This document shows, in pieces, positions 31,770 to 40,712 of a stretch of DNA of 64,000 nt (position 1 is its first letter; each line of letters starts with the position of its first letter). The stretch lies in NCBI RefSeq assembly GCF_010993705.1, contig NZ_WOFO01000009.1, positions 1 to 64,000 on the forward strand, given 5' to 3'. The notes beneath the pieces were generated by a model that saw only the letters and a program-made list of their open reading frames with translations, made no database searches and was not told the DNA's origin. The translations under genes and the position numbers were made by a program. This stretch comes from Cyclobacterium sp. SYSU L10401 (GTDB lineage: Bacteria; Bacteroidota; Bacteroidia; Cytophagales; Cyclobacteriaceae).

Positions 31770-32680
31770 AACAAGGAAAACTTCAACTTATTGGTCAAAA
31801 TTTCCAGGGCCTTGATGGCCTTTACGGAATTCCCTTTTTCATTCAGTTCAGGAGACCATACCGCGATGCTGAACTTACCGGGCATGAGGGCTACCACTCC
31901 CCCACCTACACCACTCTTGCCAGGTAAACCTACCCTAAAGGCGAATTCCCCGGATTCATCATAAAACCCACAGGTGAGCATCAGGGCATTGATCCGCCTC
32001 GTATGGCTCTCGCTCAGCACCTCCCTGTTGGCAAAAATGGAATAACCATCATTGGCCAGGAAAGAAATGGACTTGGCCAACTCCTCGCAGCACATTTCTA
32101 TGGAACAATGGGAAACATAGGTTTTCACTACCTCCTGAATATCATTGTCAAAATTTTTGTATGCTTTTAGGAAATAAGCCATAGCTGTGTTCCTTTCGGC
32201 ATGCCTGAGCTCTGATTGCATCACCTCCTCATTGATCCGTACACAATGCTGCCCTGCCAATTCATCAATATATTCGCGGATACATCGTATAGGGTCTTCA
32301 AACTTGCTGGTCAGTGCATCGGTGATGACCAAAGCACCGGCATTCAAAAAAGGATTTCGGGGTATGCCCTGTTCGTATTCCAGCTGAGCGATCGAATTGA
32401 AAGGATTACCGCTGGGTTCCACATTTACCCTGGACCAGAGTTTACTGCGAAAAACATGAAACACCATGGTAAGGGTAAATACCTTGGAGACACTTTGAAT
32501 GGAAAAAGGCTCCTGATAATCTCCCACTCCATATACATTTCCCTTCAGGTCCACCAAAGCCATTCCGAAACGATTGCCCGGTACTTTCGCCAATTCAGGA
32601 ATATAATCCGCCACCTTGCCGGAAAGGCCCAGTGCGTTTACCTCATCGTATACTTCTGAAATCAATTCCTGATAATCCAT
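31766..32680 (-). CDS. glsA: Glutaminase A
   Basis: A 304-residue serine-dependent glutaminase that hydrolyses L-glutamine to glutamate and ammonia in the cytoplasm. The catalytic Ser–x–x–Lys is S63–K66 (PFSIQSVSKVF). The family blocks VEPSGNPFNSIAQLEYEQG, PRNPFLNAGALVITD, the N/Y-bearing ALMLTCGFYDESGEFAFRVG and the glycine loop KSGVGGGVVALMPG are all intact. Length and order match the bacterial glutaminase A family exactly. It is a single gene convergent with the isomerase-like gene, overlapping it by four bases, and ends upstream of the clpB terminator region. Confidence 0.96.
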   Translation of the reverse strand: MDYQELISEVYDEVNALGLSGKVADYIPELAKVPGNRFGMALVDLKGNVYGVGDYQEPFSIQSVSKVFTLTMVFHVFRSKLWSRVNVEPSGNPFNSIAQLEYEQGIPRNPFLNAGALVITDALTSKFEDPIRCIREYIDELAGQHCVRINEEVMQSELRHAERNTAMAYFLKAYKNFDNDIQEVVKTYVSHCSIEMCCEELAKSISFLANDGYSIFANREVLSESHTRRINALMLTCGFYDESGEFAFRVGLPGKSGVGGGVVALMPGKFSIAVWSPELNEKGNSVKAIKALEILTNKLKFSLF

Positions 32681-32783
32681 AGCTTACTGATTAAAATTTA
32701 ATGCCTGCCTTACTCAAAACCAAAAATAGCTGATTAATTGTCCTGCTCCTTGGCATTCCTGCATCATTTTAAAAAAAACACAA

Positions 32784-32825
32784 GCAAAAAAAAGCAGTCA
32801 ACCGGAATTTCGGCCAACTGCTTTC
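32784..32825 (-). terminator. Intrinsic terminator of clpB
   Basis: Read on the minus strand, AAAGCAGTTGGCCG pairs with CGGTTGACTGCTTT over 14 positions including three G·U pairs, with a 6-base loop, and is followed by a T-run (the A-run at about 32784–32793 of the plus strand). It begins about 22 bases after the clpB stop codon. Confidence 0.8.
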
Positions 32826-32847
32826 TATTTTAACCCACCAAGCCAAA

Positions 32848-35463
32848 TTACTCCACTGCTATGGGATCTACATTTTTAAAGTAAACCTGCTTGTCTGCAT
32901 CCAGGTCTACCAAAACAGCACTGTCGCTTTTGATATACCCACTCAGGATCTGCTTGGACAATTCATTCAATACCAGGCGTTGCATGGTTCTTTTCAAGGG
33001 TCTGGCCCCAAACTGAGGGTCAAAGCCTATCTCACCCAAATGATCCAATACCTCCCGGGTAGCATCAATTTCGATATTCGATTCTGCCAAACGCTGCTGG
33101 ATCTCTTTCCACTGAATATCCACAATTTTTCGCAGGATATCCTTGTTTAAAGGCTCAAACATGATGGTCTCGTCAATACGGTTCAGAAATTCCGGACGAA
33201 CGGACTTTTTCAGGAGTGCAAAAACCTCTTCTTTGGTACTTTCCATTACCTGTTCCTTGTTCCATTCATCCATGGTATCAAACCTTTCCTGTATCAAGGT
33301 AGAGCCAATATTGGTCGTCATGATAATGATGGTATTTTTGAAATTGGCTATCCTACCCTTATTGTCTGTCAAACGGCCATCATCCAACACCTGCAGCAGG
33401 ATGTTGAAAACGTCCGGATGTGCCTTTTCGATTTCATCCAGTAAAACCACGGAATAGGGCTTTCTGCGTACCGCTTCGGTCAATTGGCCGCCTTCATCAT
33501 ATCCCACATAACCGGGAGGCGCACCTACCAGGCGGCTGACAGCATGACGCTCCTGATATTCAGACATGTCTATCCTCACCATGGCATTTTCATCACTGAA
33601 GAGGTATTCTGCCAGGGCCTTGGCCAATTCCGTCTTTCCCACCCCTGTGGTTCCCAGAAATATAAATGAACCGATGGGTCGTTTGGGGTCTTGCAATCCG
33701 GCCCTGCTTCTTCGCACGGCATCAGATATGGCGGCTATAGCCTCTCGCTGACCTGCTACCCTTTTACCCAATTCATCCTCCAGATAAAGTAGTTTTTCCC
33801 GCTCACTCTGGATCATTTTGGCAAGCGGTATACCGGTCCATTTGCTGACCACCGCTGCTATATCCTCGTTGTCCACTTCTTCCTTCAGCAAGGGAGATCC
33901 TTCCTGCATTTCCTTCAACTGCTCCTGAAAAGACTGCAATTTTTTCTCACTTTCCACAATCTTCCCATAGCGTATCTCAGCGACTTTTCCGAAATCTCCA
34001 GACCTTTCGGCTTGTTCGGCTTCAAGCTTGAATTTATCTATGTTTTCCTTTTCACGCTGAATGCCCTGTATGACCGCTTTTTCACTCTCCCATTTGGCTT
34101 TGATTCCCTGTCTTTTTTCGGTAAGCTCAGCCAATTCCTTACTGAGAACAGTTTCCTTGTCTATATTCTTCTCCCGTCGGATCGCCTCACGTTCAATTTC
34201 TAACTGCATGATCCGCCTGTTAAGCTCATCCAGTTCTTGTGGTAATGAATCTATTTCCATTCTAAGCTTGGCGGCTGCTTCATCCATCAGGTCAATGGCT
34301 TTGTCCGGCAGGTACCGGTCTGAAATATACCTTTGGGACAACTCTACCGCAGCTATGACGGCATCATCCTTGACACGCACCCCATGGTGCAATTCATATT
34401 TGTCCTTGATACCGCGCAAAATAGATATGGCATCTGCTGCATCTGGTTCATCTACAATCACCTGCTGGAATCTCCGCTCCAGTGCTTTGTCTTTTTCTAT
34501 ATACTTCTGGTATTCCTTAAGTGTAGTAGCTCCAATGGCATGCAACTCTCCCCTTGCCAGGGCAGGTTTCAGCAGGTTGGCCGCATCCATGGCCCCTTCT
34601 CCCCCTCCGCCTGCACCGATCAGGGTATGGATCTCATCTATAAAGAGGATTATCTCTCCCTCTGAATCGGTTACTTCCTTGATAACTGCTTTCAGCCGTT
34701 CCTCAAATTCCCCCTTATACTTGGCACCCGCCACCAGGAGGCCCATGTCCAAGGAAATCAAAATTTTACTTTTGAGGTTTTCTGGTACATCTCCACTGAC
34801 TATTCTTTGGGCCAGGCCCTCCACTATGGCTGTTTTACCCACCCCTGGCTCTCCCAGTAAAATGGGATTGTTTTTGGTCCTCCTGGCCAGGATTTGCAAA
34901 ACCCGCCTGATCTCTTCATCCCTGCCGATTACAGGATCAATTTTACCCTTCTTGGCGAGTTCATTCAGGTTTTTGGAATACCTTTCCAAGGACCTGTATT
35001 TTGATTCTGCGTTCTGATCTGTCACTTTATTTCCTTTTCTTAGTTCCTTTATCGCTTCTATTAATTTCTTTTCATTAAGGCCCTGGTCTTTCAAAAGCTG
35101 TGCAGCCTTATCGGAACCGGCCAAAATTCCCAATACCAGGTGTTCCACTGCAACAAATTCATCACCAAAATTCTTCAGGTAATCCTTCGCCTTTTGCAAT
35201 ACCTGGTTGGTGGCATTGGAAAGATAGGGCTGCTGCCCGCTCACCTTGGGCAATTGTTGGATGATCTCATCCAATTTCTGGGTAAGCAATTGGCTATTGA
35301 CACCCAATTTTTTAAACAAAAATTCGGTGACATTGCTATCTTCCTGAATAATGCCTTTGAGTAAATGGGCTGGTTCTATCAGCTGTTGCTGCCCTGCTGT
35401 ACACAGCTCCAGGGCCTTCTGTATGGCCTCCTGAGATTTGATGGTAAATTGTTTGAAATCCAT
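32848..35463 (-). CDS. clpB: ATP-dependent chaperone ClpB
   Basis: The 871-residue hexameric AAA+ disaggregase that extracts and refolds aggregated proteins together with DnaK. Both ATPase domains are complete: Walker A GEPGVGKT near 205 with the IDEIHTLIGAGG block, and GTTGVGKT near 610 with LLDEIEKAHPDV. The N-terminal Clp-N repeats (AHLLKGII, EHLVLGIL) and the long coiled-coil middle domain (about 400–530, many LE/KE heptads) are present, which separates ClpB from ClpA/ClpC. The C-terminus lacks a ClpP-binding loop, as expected. It is a single-gene unit with its own terminator, and a 235-bp divergent gap precedes the sulfatase gene. No clear CIRCE-type operator was seen in that gap. Confidence 0.97.
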   Translation of the reverse strand: MDFKQFTIKSQEAIQKALELCTAGQQQLIEPAHLLKGIIQEDSNVTEFLFKKLGVNSQLLTQKLDEIIQQLPKVSGQQPYLSNATNQVLQKAKDYLKNFGDEFVAVEHLVLGILAGSDKAAQLLKDQGLNEKKLIEAIKELRKGNKVTDQNAESKYRSLERYSKNLNELAKKGKIDPVIGRDEEIRRVLQILARRTKNNPILLGEPGVGKTAIVEGLAQRIVSGDVPENLKSKILISLDMGLLVAGAKYKGEFEERLKAVIKEVTDSEGEIILFIDEIHTLIGAGGGGEGAMDAANLLKPALARGELHAIGATTLKEYQKYIEKDKALERRFQQVIVDEPDAADAISILRGIKDKYELHHGVRVKDDAVIAAVELSQRYISDRYLPDKAIDLMDEAAAKLRMEIDSLPQELDELNRRIMQLEIEREAIRREKNIDKETVLSKELAELTEKRQGIKAKWESEKAVIQGIQREKENIDKFKLEAEQAERSGDFGKVAEIRYGKIVESEKKLQSFQEQLKEMQEGSPLLKEEVDNEDIAAVVSKWTGIPLAKMIQSEREKLLYLEDELGKRVAGQREAIAAISDAVRRSRAGLQDPKRPIGSFIFLGTTGVGKTELAKALAEYLFSDENAMVRIDMSEYQERHAVSRLVGAPPGYVGYDEGGQLTEAVRRKPYSVVLLDEIEKAHPDVFNILLQVLDDGRLTDNKGRIANFKNTIIIMTTNIGSTLIQERFDTMDEWNKEQVMESTKEEVFALLKKSVRPEFLNRIDETIMFEPLNKDILRKIVDIQWKEIQQRLAESNIEIDATREVLDHLGEIGFDPQFGARPLKRTMQRLVLNELSKQILSGYIKSDSAVLVDLDADKQVYFKNVDPIAVE

Positions 35464-35698
35464 GATGTTATGGGTTAAGTGCTGTTTGGTGACAATCTCT
35501 TTGGTTCATTTTATCAAATATGCAACCAAACCCATTTTAGCTCCAAAAACCTGTAATTATGTCCGTTTTCGAACAGTTATAAAGGATTTTTCAGACTTTT
35601 TGGCAGGAAAATACAGGCTGATCGGCCCGATAGAAAATCAAAAGAGAATACCGGCATAATGGTCCGATTTATTTAACTTTAGGATCAAATTACCTTCT

Positions 35699-37138
35699 AT
35701 GAAAAAATGGACCTTGGCTTTTTTGGTAGCTTCCCTGTTTTTTGCCTGTCAGGATAAACCAGAAAAAAAACCAAATTTTGTATTTATCCTGGTAGATGAC
35801 CTGGGCTGGGCGGATATACAGGCCAACTATGCGGATACCTTTTACGAAACGCCCCACCTGGACGATATGGCGGCCATGGGGATGCGTTTCACACAAGCAT
35901 ATGCTGCCCATCCGGTATGCAGCCCTACTAGGGCCGCCCTGATGACGGGAAAGCACCCCAACCGGGTCAATATCACCGATTGGATTCCGGGCTTCAGCCG
36001 GGACAGAAACAATTGGCTATTGGAAACTCCCGCCATTAATCATGAACTGGCATTGGGAGAAACTACCCTGGCCGAAAAATTCAAGGAAGGAGGATACCAG
36101 ACTTTCTTTATTGGAAAGTGGCATTTGGGAGAAGAAGACCAATACTGGCCGGAACATCAGGGTTTCGATATCAATATTGGTGGATGGAGTGTAGGGGCTC
36201 CCCAGCTGAAAAAAGGGGAGGCCAATGGCTATTATGCTCCCTATGGCAATCCCAGGCTCGAAGACGGTCCTGAAGGGGAATACCTGACCAACAGGTTGAC
36301 TGCCGAGAGTATTCAGTTGATTCGGGAAAACCAGGACAATCCCTTTTTGTTGTATCTTTCCTTTTATACGGTGCATACCCCCATTCAGGCCGCGCCCGAG
36401 CGACACGATTATTTTCTGGAGAAAAAAGAAACGCTTCAACCTCCAGCCGATCAGGCTACATACAGGTCAGAAGGCGTTGGGAAAACCAAATTGATCCAGG
36501 ACAATGCAGCTTATGCCTCTATGGTTTCAGCCATGGATGATAATGTCGGTAAAATCCTGCAGGCCTTGAAGGATACTGGACTGGAGGATAATACATGGGT
36601 CATTTTGACCAGTGATAATGGCGGGCTTTCCACCCTATTTACAGAAGGGGCGCCAACGGCCAACGGACCCCTTAGGGCGGGAAAGGGCTGGTGCTATGAA
36701 GGTGGTATCCGGGTGCCATTAATCATCAAGGGGCCTGGAATTAAGCAAGGCGGGACTGTTTCCCATACTCCGGTGATCAGCATGGACATGTTTCCCACCC
36801 TACTCAGCCTGGCTGGTATCCCCCATGAAAACAACGATGGAAAGAACCTGACACCCTTGCTGGAGGGGGAAGCCCAATTGGACCGGGAAAGTTTAATCTG
36901 GCATTATCCACAGTACCACGGCAGTGCCTGGAAGCCGGGTTCGGCCATCAGAGAGGGTAAATGGAAACTGATCCATTTCTACGAAAATCAGGTCAGCGAA
37001 CTTTTTGACCTGGAAAAGGATCCGGGAGAAAATGAAAACCTGAGTAAGGTATTCCCGGAAAAAGCGGAGGAATTGCAGCATAGATTGATGCAGCAACTGG
37101 AAGCCACAGGAGCCAGGTTTCCTCGGCACAAACAGTGA
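35699..37138 (+). CDS. Arylsulfatase-family lipoprotein
   Basis: A 479-residue type I sulfatase. The formylglycine motif is C74–S–P–T–R (HPVCSPTRAALMTGKHP), the metal-binding aspartates are D33–D34 (LVDDLGW), and the later blocks GKWHLG, SFYTVHTPI, ILTSDNGG and HYPQYHG carry the remaining active-site residues. The signal ends in a lipobox (SLFFAC, C17), so the enzyme should be a membrane lipoprotein acting in the periplasm or at the surface. An anaerobic or FGE-type maturase is needed but is not in this window. It hydrolyses sulfate esters, probably on marine polysaccharides or glycosaminoglycan-like sugars. It is a single gene, without a polysaccharide-utilisation susC/susD pair nearby. Confidence 0.92.
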   Translation: MKKWTLAFLVASLFFACQDKPEKKPNFVFILVDDLGWADIQANYADTFYETPHLDDMAAMGMRFTQAYAAHPVCSPTRAALMTGKHPNRVNITDWIPGFSRDRNNWLLETPAINHELALGETTLAEKFKEGGYQTFFIGKWHLGEEDQYWPEHQGFDINIGGWSVGAPQLKKGEANGYYAPYGNPRLEDGPEGEYLTNRLTAESIQLIRENQDNPFLLYLSFYTVHTPIQAAPERHDYFLEKKETLQPPADQATYRSEGVGKTKLIQDNAAYASMVSAMDDNVGKILQALKDTGLEDNTWVILTSDNGGLSTLFTEGAPTANGPLRAGKGWCYEGGIRVPLIIKGPGIKQGGTVSHTPVISMDMFPTLLSLAGIPHENNDGKNLTPLLEGEAQLDRESLIWHYPQYHGSAWKPGSAIREGKWKLIHFYENQVSELFDLEKDPGENENLSKVFPEKAEELQHRLMQQLEATGARFPRHKQ

Positions 37139-37208
37139 TTTAGCAACTGAGAAAATAGATTTTTGAACCATTTGATAGCTGGTTATTGTTTTCACTGGCC
37201 CGGAAAAA

Positions 37209-38267
37209 ATGAAAGTCATGCAACAGGATAAAAAACAAGACATCAGAAAACTGGATTTGGCGCAATTGGAGGATTACTTTGTTTCCATAGGAGAAAAGAA
37301 ATTCAGGGCCAGGCAGGTGTATGAATGGTTATGGAACAAGTCAGTCAAAAATTTTGATGACATGAGTAATATTTCCAAACCCACCCGGGAGCATTTAAAG
37401 GAGCATTTCACCATCAACCACATTCAGGTAGACCAATTTCAGCGAAGCACAGATGGCACCATCAAAAATGCAGTCAAACTCTTTGACAACAACATTGTAG
37501 AATCTGTACTTATCCCTACTTCCAAGCGGATAACCGCCTGTGTATCCTCACAGGTGGGTTGCAGTCTGGATTGTAATTTCTGTGCAACCGCCAGGCTGAA
37601 AAGAATGCGTAACCTGCATCCGGATGAAATTTATGACCAGGTAGTGGCCATACAGCAGGAGGCCAGCATCTACTATGACCGCCCTTTGACCAATATAGTA
37701 TTCATGGGAATGGGTGAGCCACTACTTAACTACCAAAACGTGCTGGCCGCCATTGAAAAAATCTGTTCCCCGGAGGGGCTGGGTATTTCGCCAAAACGCA
37801 TTACCTTATCTACTGTAGGTATAGCCAAAATGATCCGCAAACTGGCTGATGAGGAGGTCAAATTCAATTTAGCCCTTTCCCTGCACTCCGCTATCAACGA
37901 AACCAGAAGCCGGCTAATGCCCATCAATGAAACCAATACGGTGGAAGAACTGGCCGATGCGCTCAAATATTGGTATGCCAAAACAAAAAGAAGGGTCACT
38001 TATGAATACGTGATTTGGGACGGTATCAACGATGATGAAGCCCATGCCCGGGCACTGGTAAAATTCTGCAAACACATTCCCTCAAAAGTCAATATTATCC
38101 AATACAATCCCATAGACGATGGGGAGTTCAGGCAAGCGTCGGCGGATAAAGTAGCTTTATATATCCAAATTTTAAGTGCAGCTGGAATTGTAGCCAAAGT
38201 TAGAAAATCCCGTGGCCAGGACATCGATGCAGCCTGCGGACAGCTGGCCAATAAAAATGAGTTGTAA
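37209..38267 (+). CDS. rlmN: Dual-specificity RNA methyltransferase RlmN
   Basis: A 352-residue radical SAM enzyme that methylates C2 of an adenine in 23S rRNA (and in some tRNAs) through a methyl-cysteine intermediate. The iron–sulfur cysteines are C118, C122 and C125 (CSLDCNFC). The N-terminal RNA-binding part (FRARQVYEWLWNKSVKNFDDMSN) and the motif MGMGEPLLN are standard, and the C-terminal DIDAACGQL supplies the methyl-carrying cysteine. An internal start at 37218 (MQQDKK) would shorten it by three residues. It lies 70 bp after the sulfatase gene, with no functional link to it. Confidence 0.97.
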   Translation: MKVMQQDKKQDIRKLDLAQLEDYFVSIGEKKFRARQVYEWLWNKSVKNFDDMSNISKPTREHLKEHFTINHIQVDQFQRSTDGTIKNAVKLFDNNIVESVLIPTSKRITACVSSQVGCSLDCNFCATARLKRMRNLHPDEIYDQVVAIQQEASIYYDRPLTNIVFMGMGEPLLNYQNVLAAIEKICSPEGLGISPKRITLSTVGIAKMIRKLADEEVKFNLALSLHSAINETRSRLMPINETNTVEELADALKYWYAKTKRRVTYEYVIWDGINDDEAHARALVKFCKHIPSKVNIIQYNPIDDGEFRQASADKVALYIQILSAAGIVAKVRKSRGQDIDAACGQLANKNEL

Positions 38268-38337
38268 TAAATTACGCAAGTTTTATCGGATATGAACACC
38301 TTTTTTATAAATTTGAAATACACTTTCAATAATTAAG

Positions 38338-38964
38338 ATGGAACTCCAAACCCTCATTGACAAATCACTTTCCGTATTTAATGAGCATGGGTACCATCAT
38401 ATGGACATGGACTTGCTGATGGACAGCCTGCAGATCAGGCCTTCTGACTTTAAAAGGGAGTTTACTGATTTTGAGGACCTGATCGTAAAAATTTTCTACA
38501 GTTTGTGTTCTGAATCGGATGCTGCCACGGCTGAAATTGACAAAAACAGCACCTCCCTGGAGCTACTGTATGCCAGCACCATTACTTCCTATCGCATACA
38601 GGTCAAATACCGCTTTTTTTTCATGGACCTTGGTTCTATCATCAACAATCATGAACCTGTCAAGGACCGTTATTTTGAGCTGATTTCCCTGAGAAAGGCC
38701 CAATTGATACATCTCTTTAGTTTGCTTCGCCAGGAAGAAATTTTTGTCAATGAAAACTTTGCCGGAAGCTATGAGAACCTGGCCAATCAAATGACCATGT
38801 TATCCGACTACTGGCCCACCCATAACCAGATCATTTTCGGCAACGAAATTTTTCATTACCAGTATTACAGCAAATTGGTATTTTCAATGGTCTTGCCATT
38901 TCTAACAGAAAATGGCCTGAAATCCTACAAAAAGATATTGGGGTACGACAAATCAGGGGTTTGA
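38338..38964 (+). CDS. TetR/AcrR-like transcriptional regulator
   Basis: A 208-residue all-helical protein. The first 50 residues (LIDKSLSVFNEHGYHHMDMDLLMDSLQIRPSDFKREFTDFEDLIVKIFY) follow the TetR helix-turn-helix layout: an FNEHGY helix end, then a recognition-helix region where the usual SKGTLYHYFPSK reads PSDFKREFTDFE. The sequence is diverged, so DNA binding is probable but not certain. The C-terminal ligand domain contains LANQMTMLSDYW, common in a Bacteroidota TetR subgroup. It is transcribed alone, 70 bp after rlmN, and converges on the rhomboid gene with 7 bp between their ends. Its targets are unknown. Confidence 0.68.
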   Translation: MELQTLIDKSLSVFNEHGYHHMDMDLLMDSLQIRPSDFKREFTDFEDLIVKIFYSLCSESDAATAEIDKNSTSLELLYASTITSYRIQVKYRFFFMDLGSIINNHEPVKDRYFELISLRKAQLIHLFSLLRQEEIFVNENFAGSYENLANQMTMLSDYWPTHNQIIFGNEIFHYQYYSKLVFSMVLPFLTENGLKSYKKILGYDKSGV

Positions 38965-38971
38965 TTTCAAC

Positions 38972-39898
38972 TTATACATCCTTATTGCTAAAATCAAAAA
39001 GTTTTCGTTTTTCTTCCTTACTCAGGTTATCGTATCCTTTTTCGGCAATCTTATCCAGGATTCGGTCGATTTCTTCCTGTGTGCTACTACTTCCACCTGA
39101 AGTTGTATTGCTCCTGCTTTTGGATGAAGTACCTTTACCGGAATCCGCCCCCCTTCTATAGGTCACTTTGACTTTTGGCTTTGAAGTAAACAATTTTTCA
39201 AAAAACTGGCCTACAGCCTGAATGGGTTTACCCATGTCTACACCCTTATTGAGCTGAAGGATATAAAAATATCCCAGTGCGGCACCACCTAAATGGGCCA
39301 GTTCTCCACCGGCATTCGAGCCTGCTGAATTGGCAAATGCAATAAGCACATAAAATATGGCAATGTATTTTATTTTGACCGGACCGAGAAGCAGGAGGTG
39401 AAATTGAGTATCTGGCCTGAGGGTAGCGGCTGCAACAACGATCGCATAAACCCCGGCACTGGCTCCCAGCATCAAAGCCCCATCTACCCGGTCACTGAAA
39501 TATGGAGCAATGTTATACAGCACCATATACAGCAACCCACCGGCAATTCCTCCCAGGAAATAAAGGTTGACCAACTTACGGCTACCCAAATACTCCTGAA
39601 CCAAAATCCCAAACCAATATAAAAAAAGCAGGTTAAAGATGATATGCAGAAAACCTTCATGCAAAAACATGTAACTGATCAATGTCCAGGGCTGCATCAA
39701 AAACCTGGAAATAGATGCAGGCATCATAAAAAACGAAACGATGGACCGATAGGCTTCTTCCGCACCTCCTATGGTCAGAAATACCCTCAACACCATCAGT
39801 ACCAAAAACGCCAATAAATTAATCGCTATAATCTTATACAGACCATTATCTTTATGGTCAAAGGCATGCCTGATATGATACCAAAATCCTCCGTACAT
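38972..39898 (-). CDS. Rhomboid family intramembrane serine protease (second of a pair)
   Basis: A 308-residue polytopic protein with about six transmembrane helices (between about 20 and 215). The catalytic serine is S147 in GASAG, and the catalytic histidine is H202 in GGELAHLGGAALG. The HEGFLHIIFNLLFLYWFG helix carries the conserved H-x-x-x-N of loop 1 and helix 2. After helix 6 comes a soluble tail of about 90 residues rich in serine, threonine and basic residues, ending in SKEEKRKLFDFSNKDV, with no domain I can name. It is the last gene of a four-gene minus-strand operon and starts 6 bp after the other rhomboid gene. Confidence 0.9.
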   Translation of the reverse strand: MYGGFWYHIRHAFDHKDNGLYKIIAINLLAFLVLMVLRVFLTIGGAEEAYRSIVSFFMMPASISRFLMQPWTLISYMFLHEGFLHIIFNLLFLYWFGILVQEYLGSRKLVNLYFLGGIAGGLLYMVLYNIAPYFSDRVDGALMLGASAGVYAIVVAAATLRPDTQFHLLLLGPVKIKYIAIFYVLIAFANSAGSNAGGELAHLGGAALGYFYILQLNKGVDMGKPIQAVGQFFEKLFTSKPKVKVTYRRGADSGKGTSSKSRSNTTSGGSSSTQEEIDRILDKIAEKGYDNLSKEEKRKLFDFSNKDV

Positions 39899-39904
39899 TT
39901 TTCC

Positions 39905-40696
39905 TTAATAAAAATTTCTTCTGTCTTTTTTCCAATATACGACCAACACCGCACCGATCATCAGCCCGGACAAGTGCGCAAAATGAGCTACATTATCTGT
40001 GGGATTAGATACAAATATATTATAAACTGTGTATAGTCCATAGAACAATACAAGGTATTTTGCCTTTACCGGCATTGGGGGAAAGAGCAAAAACAGCTGG
40101 GTGTTCGGAAACAGCATGCCAAAAGCAATTAGAATCCCGAAAAGTGCCCCTGAAGCACCTACCATGGGAATGTTTGCCTGACTTTCCCTGATATCTAGCA
40201 TGGCTCTTTTAGCCTGCTCCTGAATTTCAAAGTCATCCGGATTTCTGCTGTAATTATCTATAAAATCATATATAGCAGGGTTAAACATGTGTCGGTTATT
40301 TGAAACAAAACGGTTGAATGCCTCAGGGTCCGGATCTGCAGTAAAGGCCTCTATGCTATTGTTCAGCTTCCCCATCTTGTAAGCATTGTAGCCGGAATAC
40401 ATGACCCCAGAACCAATGCCACACACCATCCAAAGGATCAGTATTTTCTTTGGTCCAAGAAATTGTTCCAAAAGTGGGCCAAATATAAATAGCCCAAACA
40501 TATTGCTAAACAGATGCCAGAAGTCTGCATGCATAAACATGTAGGTCACGAACTGAAAAGGCATGAAAAATCTACTCTCTACATAATAGAGTGCGAAAAG
40601 ATTTTTAAGCTGTGGCAGAAAAAAGGAGGCGATTACATGCATCCCCACGGTGATTAGCAGTAGGTTCTTCACAATGGGGGTAAGGGCTCTGAACAT
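39905..40696 (-). CDS. Rhomboid family intramembrane serine protease (first of a pair)
   Basis: A 263-residue rhomboid protease with six predicted helices. The dyad is S182 (VGASGALFG) and H238 (NVAHFAHLSG), and the loop motif HADFWHLFSNMFGLFIFG carries the oxyanion-supporting residues. A cytoplasmic insertion of about 75 residues (roughly 105–178, acidic and charged) separates the third helix from the GxSG helix; such insertions are frequent in Bacteroidota members. It lies 16 bp downstream of mutL and 6 bp before the second rhomboid gene. The two are related but differ in their soluble parts, so they may cleave different substrates. Confidence 0.92.
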   Translation of the reverse strand: MFRALTPIVKNLLLITVGMHVIASFFLPQLKNLFALYYVESRFFMPFQFVTYMFMHADFWHLFSNMFGLFIFGPLLEQFLGPKKILILWMVCGIGSGVMYSGYNAYKMGKLNNSIEAFTADPDPEAFNRFVSNNRHMFNPAIYDFIDNYSRNPDDFEIQEQAKRAMLDIRESQANIPMVGASGALFGILIAFGMLFPNTQLFLLFPPMPVKAKYLVLFYGLYTVYNIFVSNPTDNVAHFAHLSGLMIGAVLVVYWKKDRRNFY

Positions 40697-40712
40697 AGGT
40701 TTTTGTTTAGTA

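Noticed and set aside
34061-35017. A 318-codon frame opposite clpB
   Set aside because: It is a long open frame on the complementary strand of a well-conserved gene. Its composition (very rich in serine and hydrophobic residues) is typical of antisense shadow frames.
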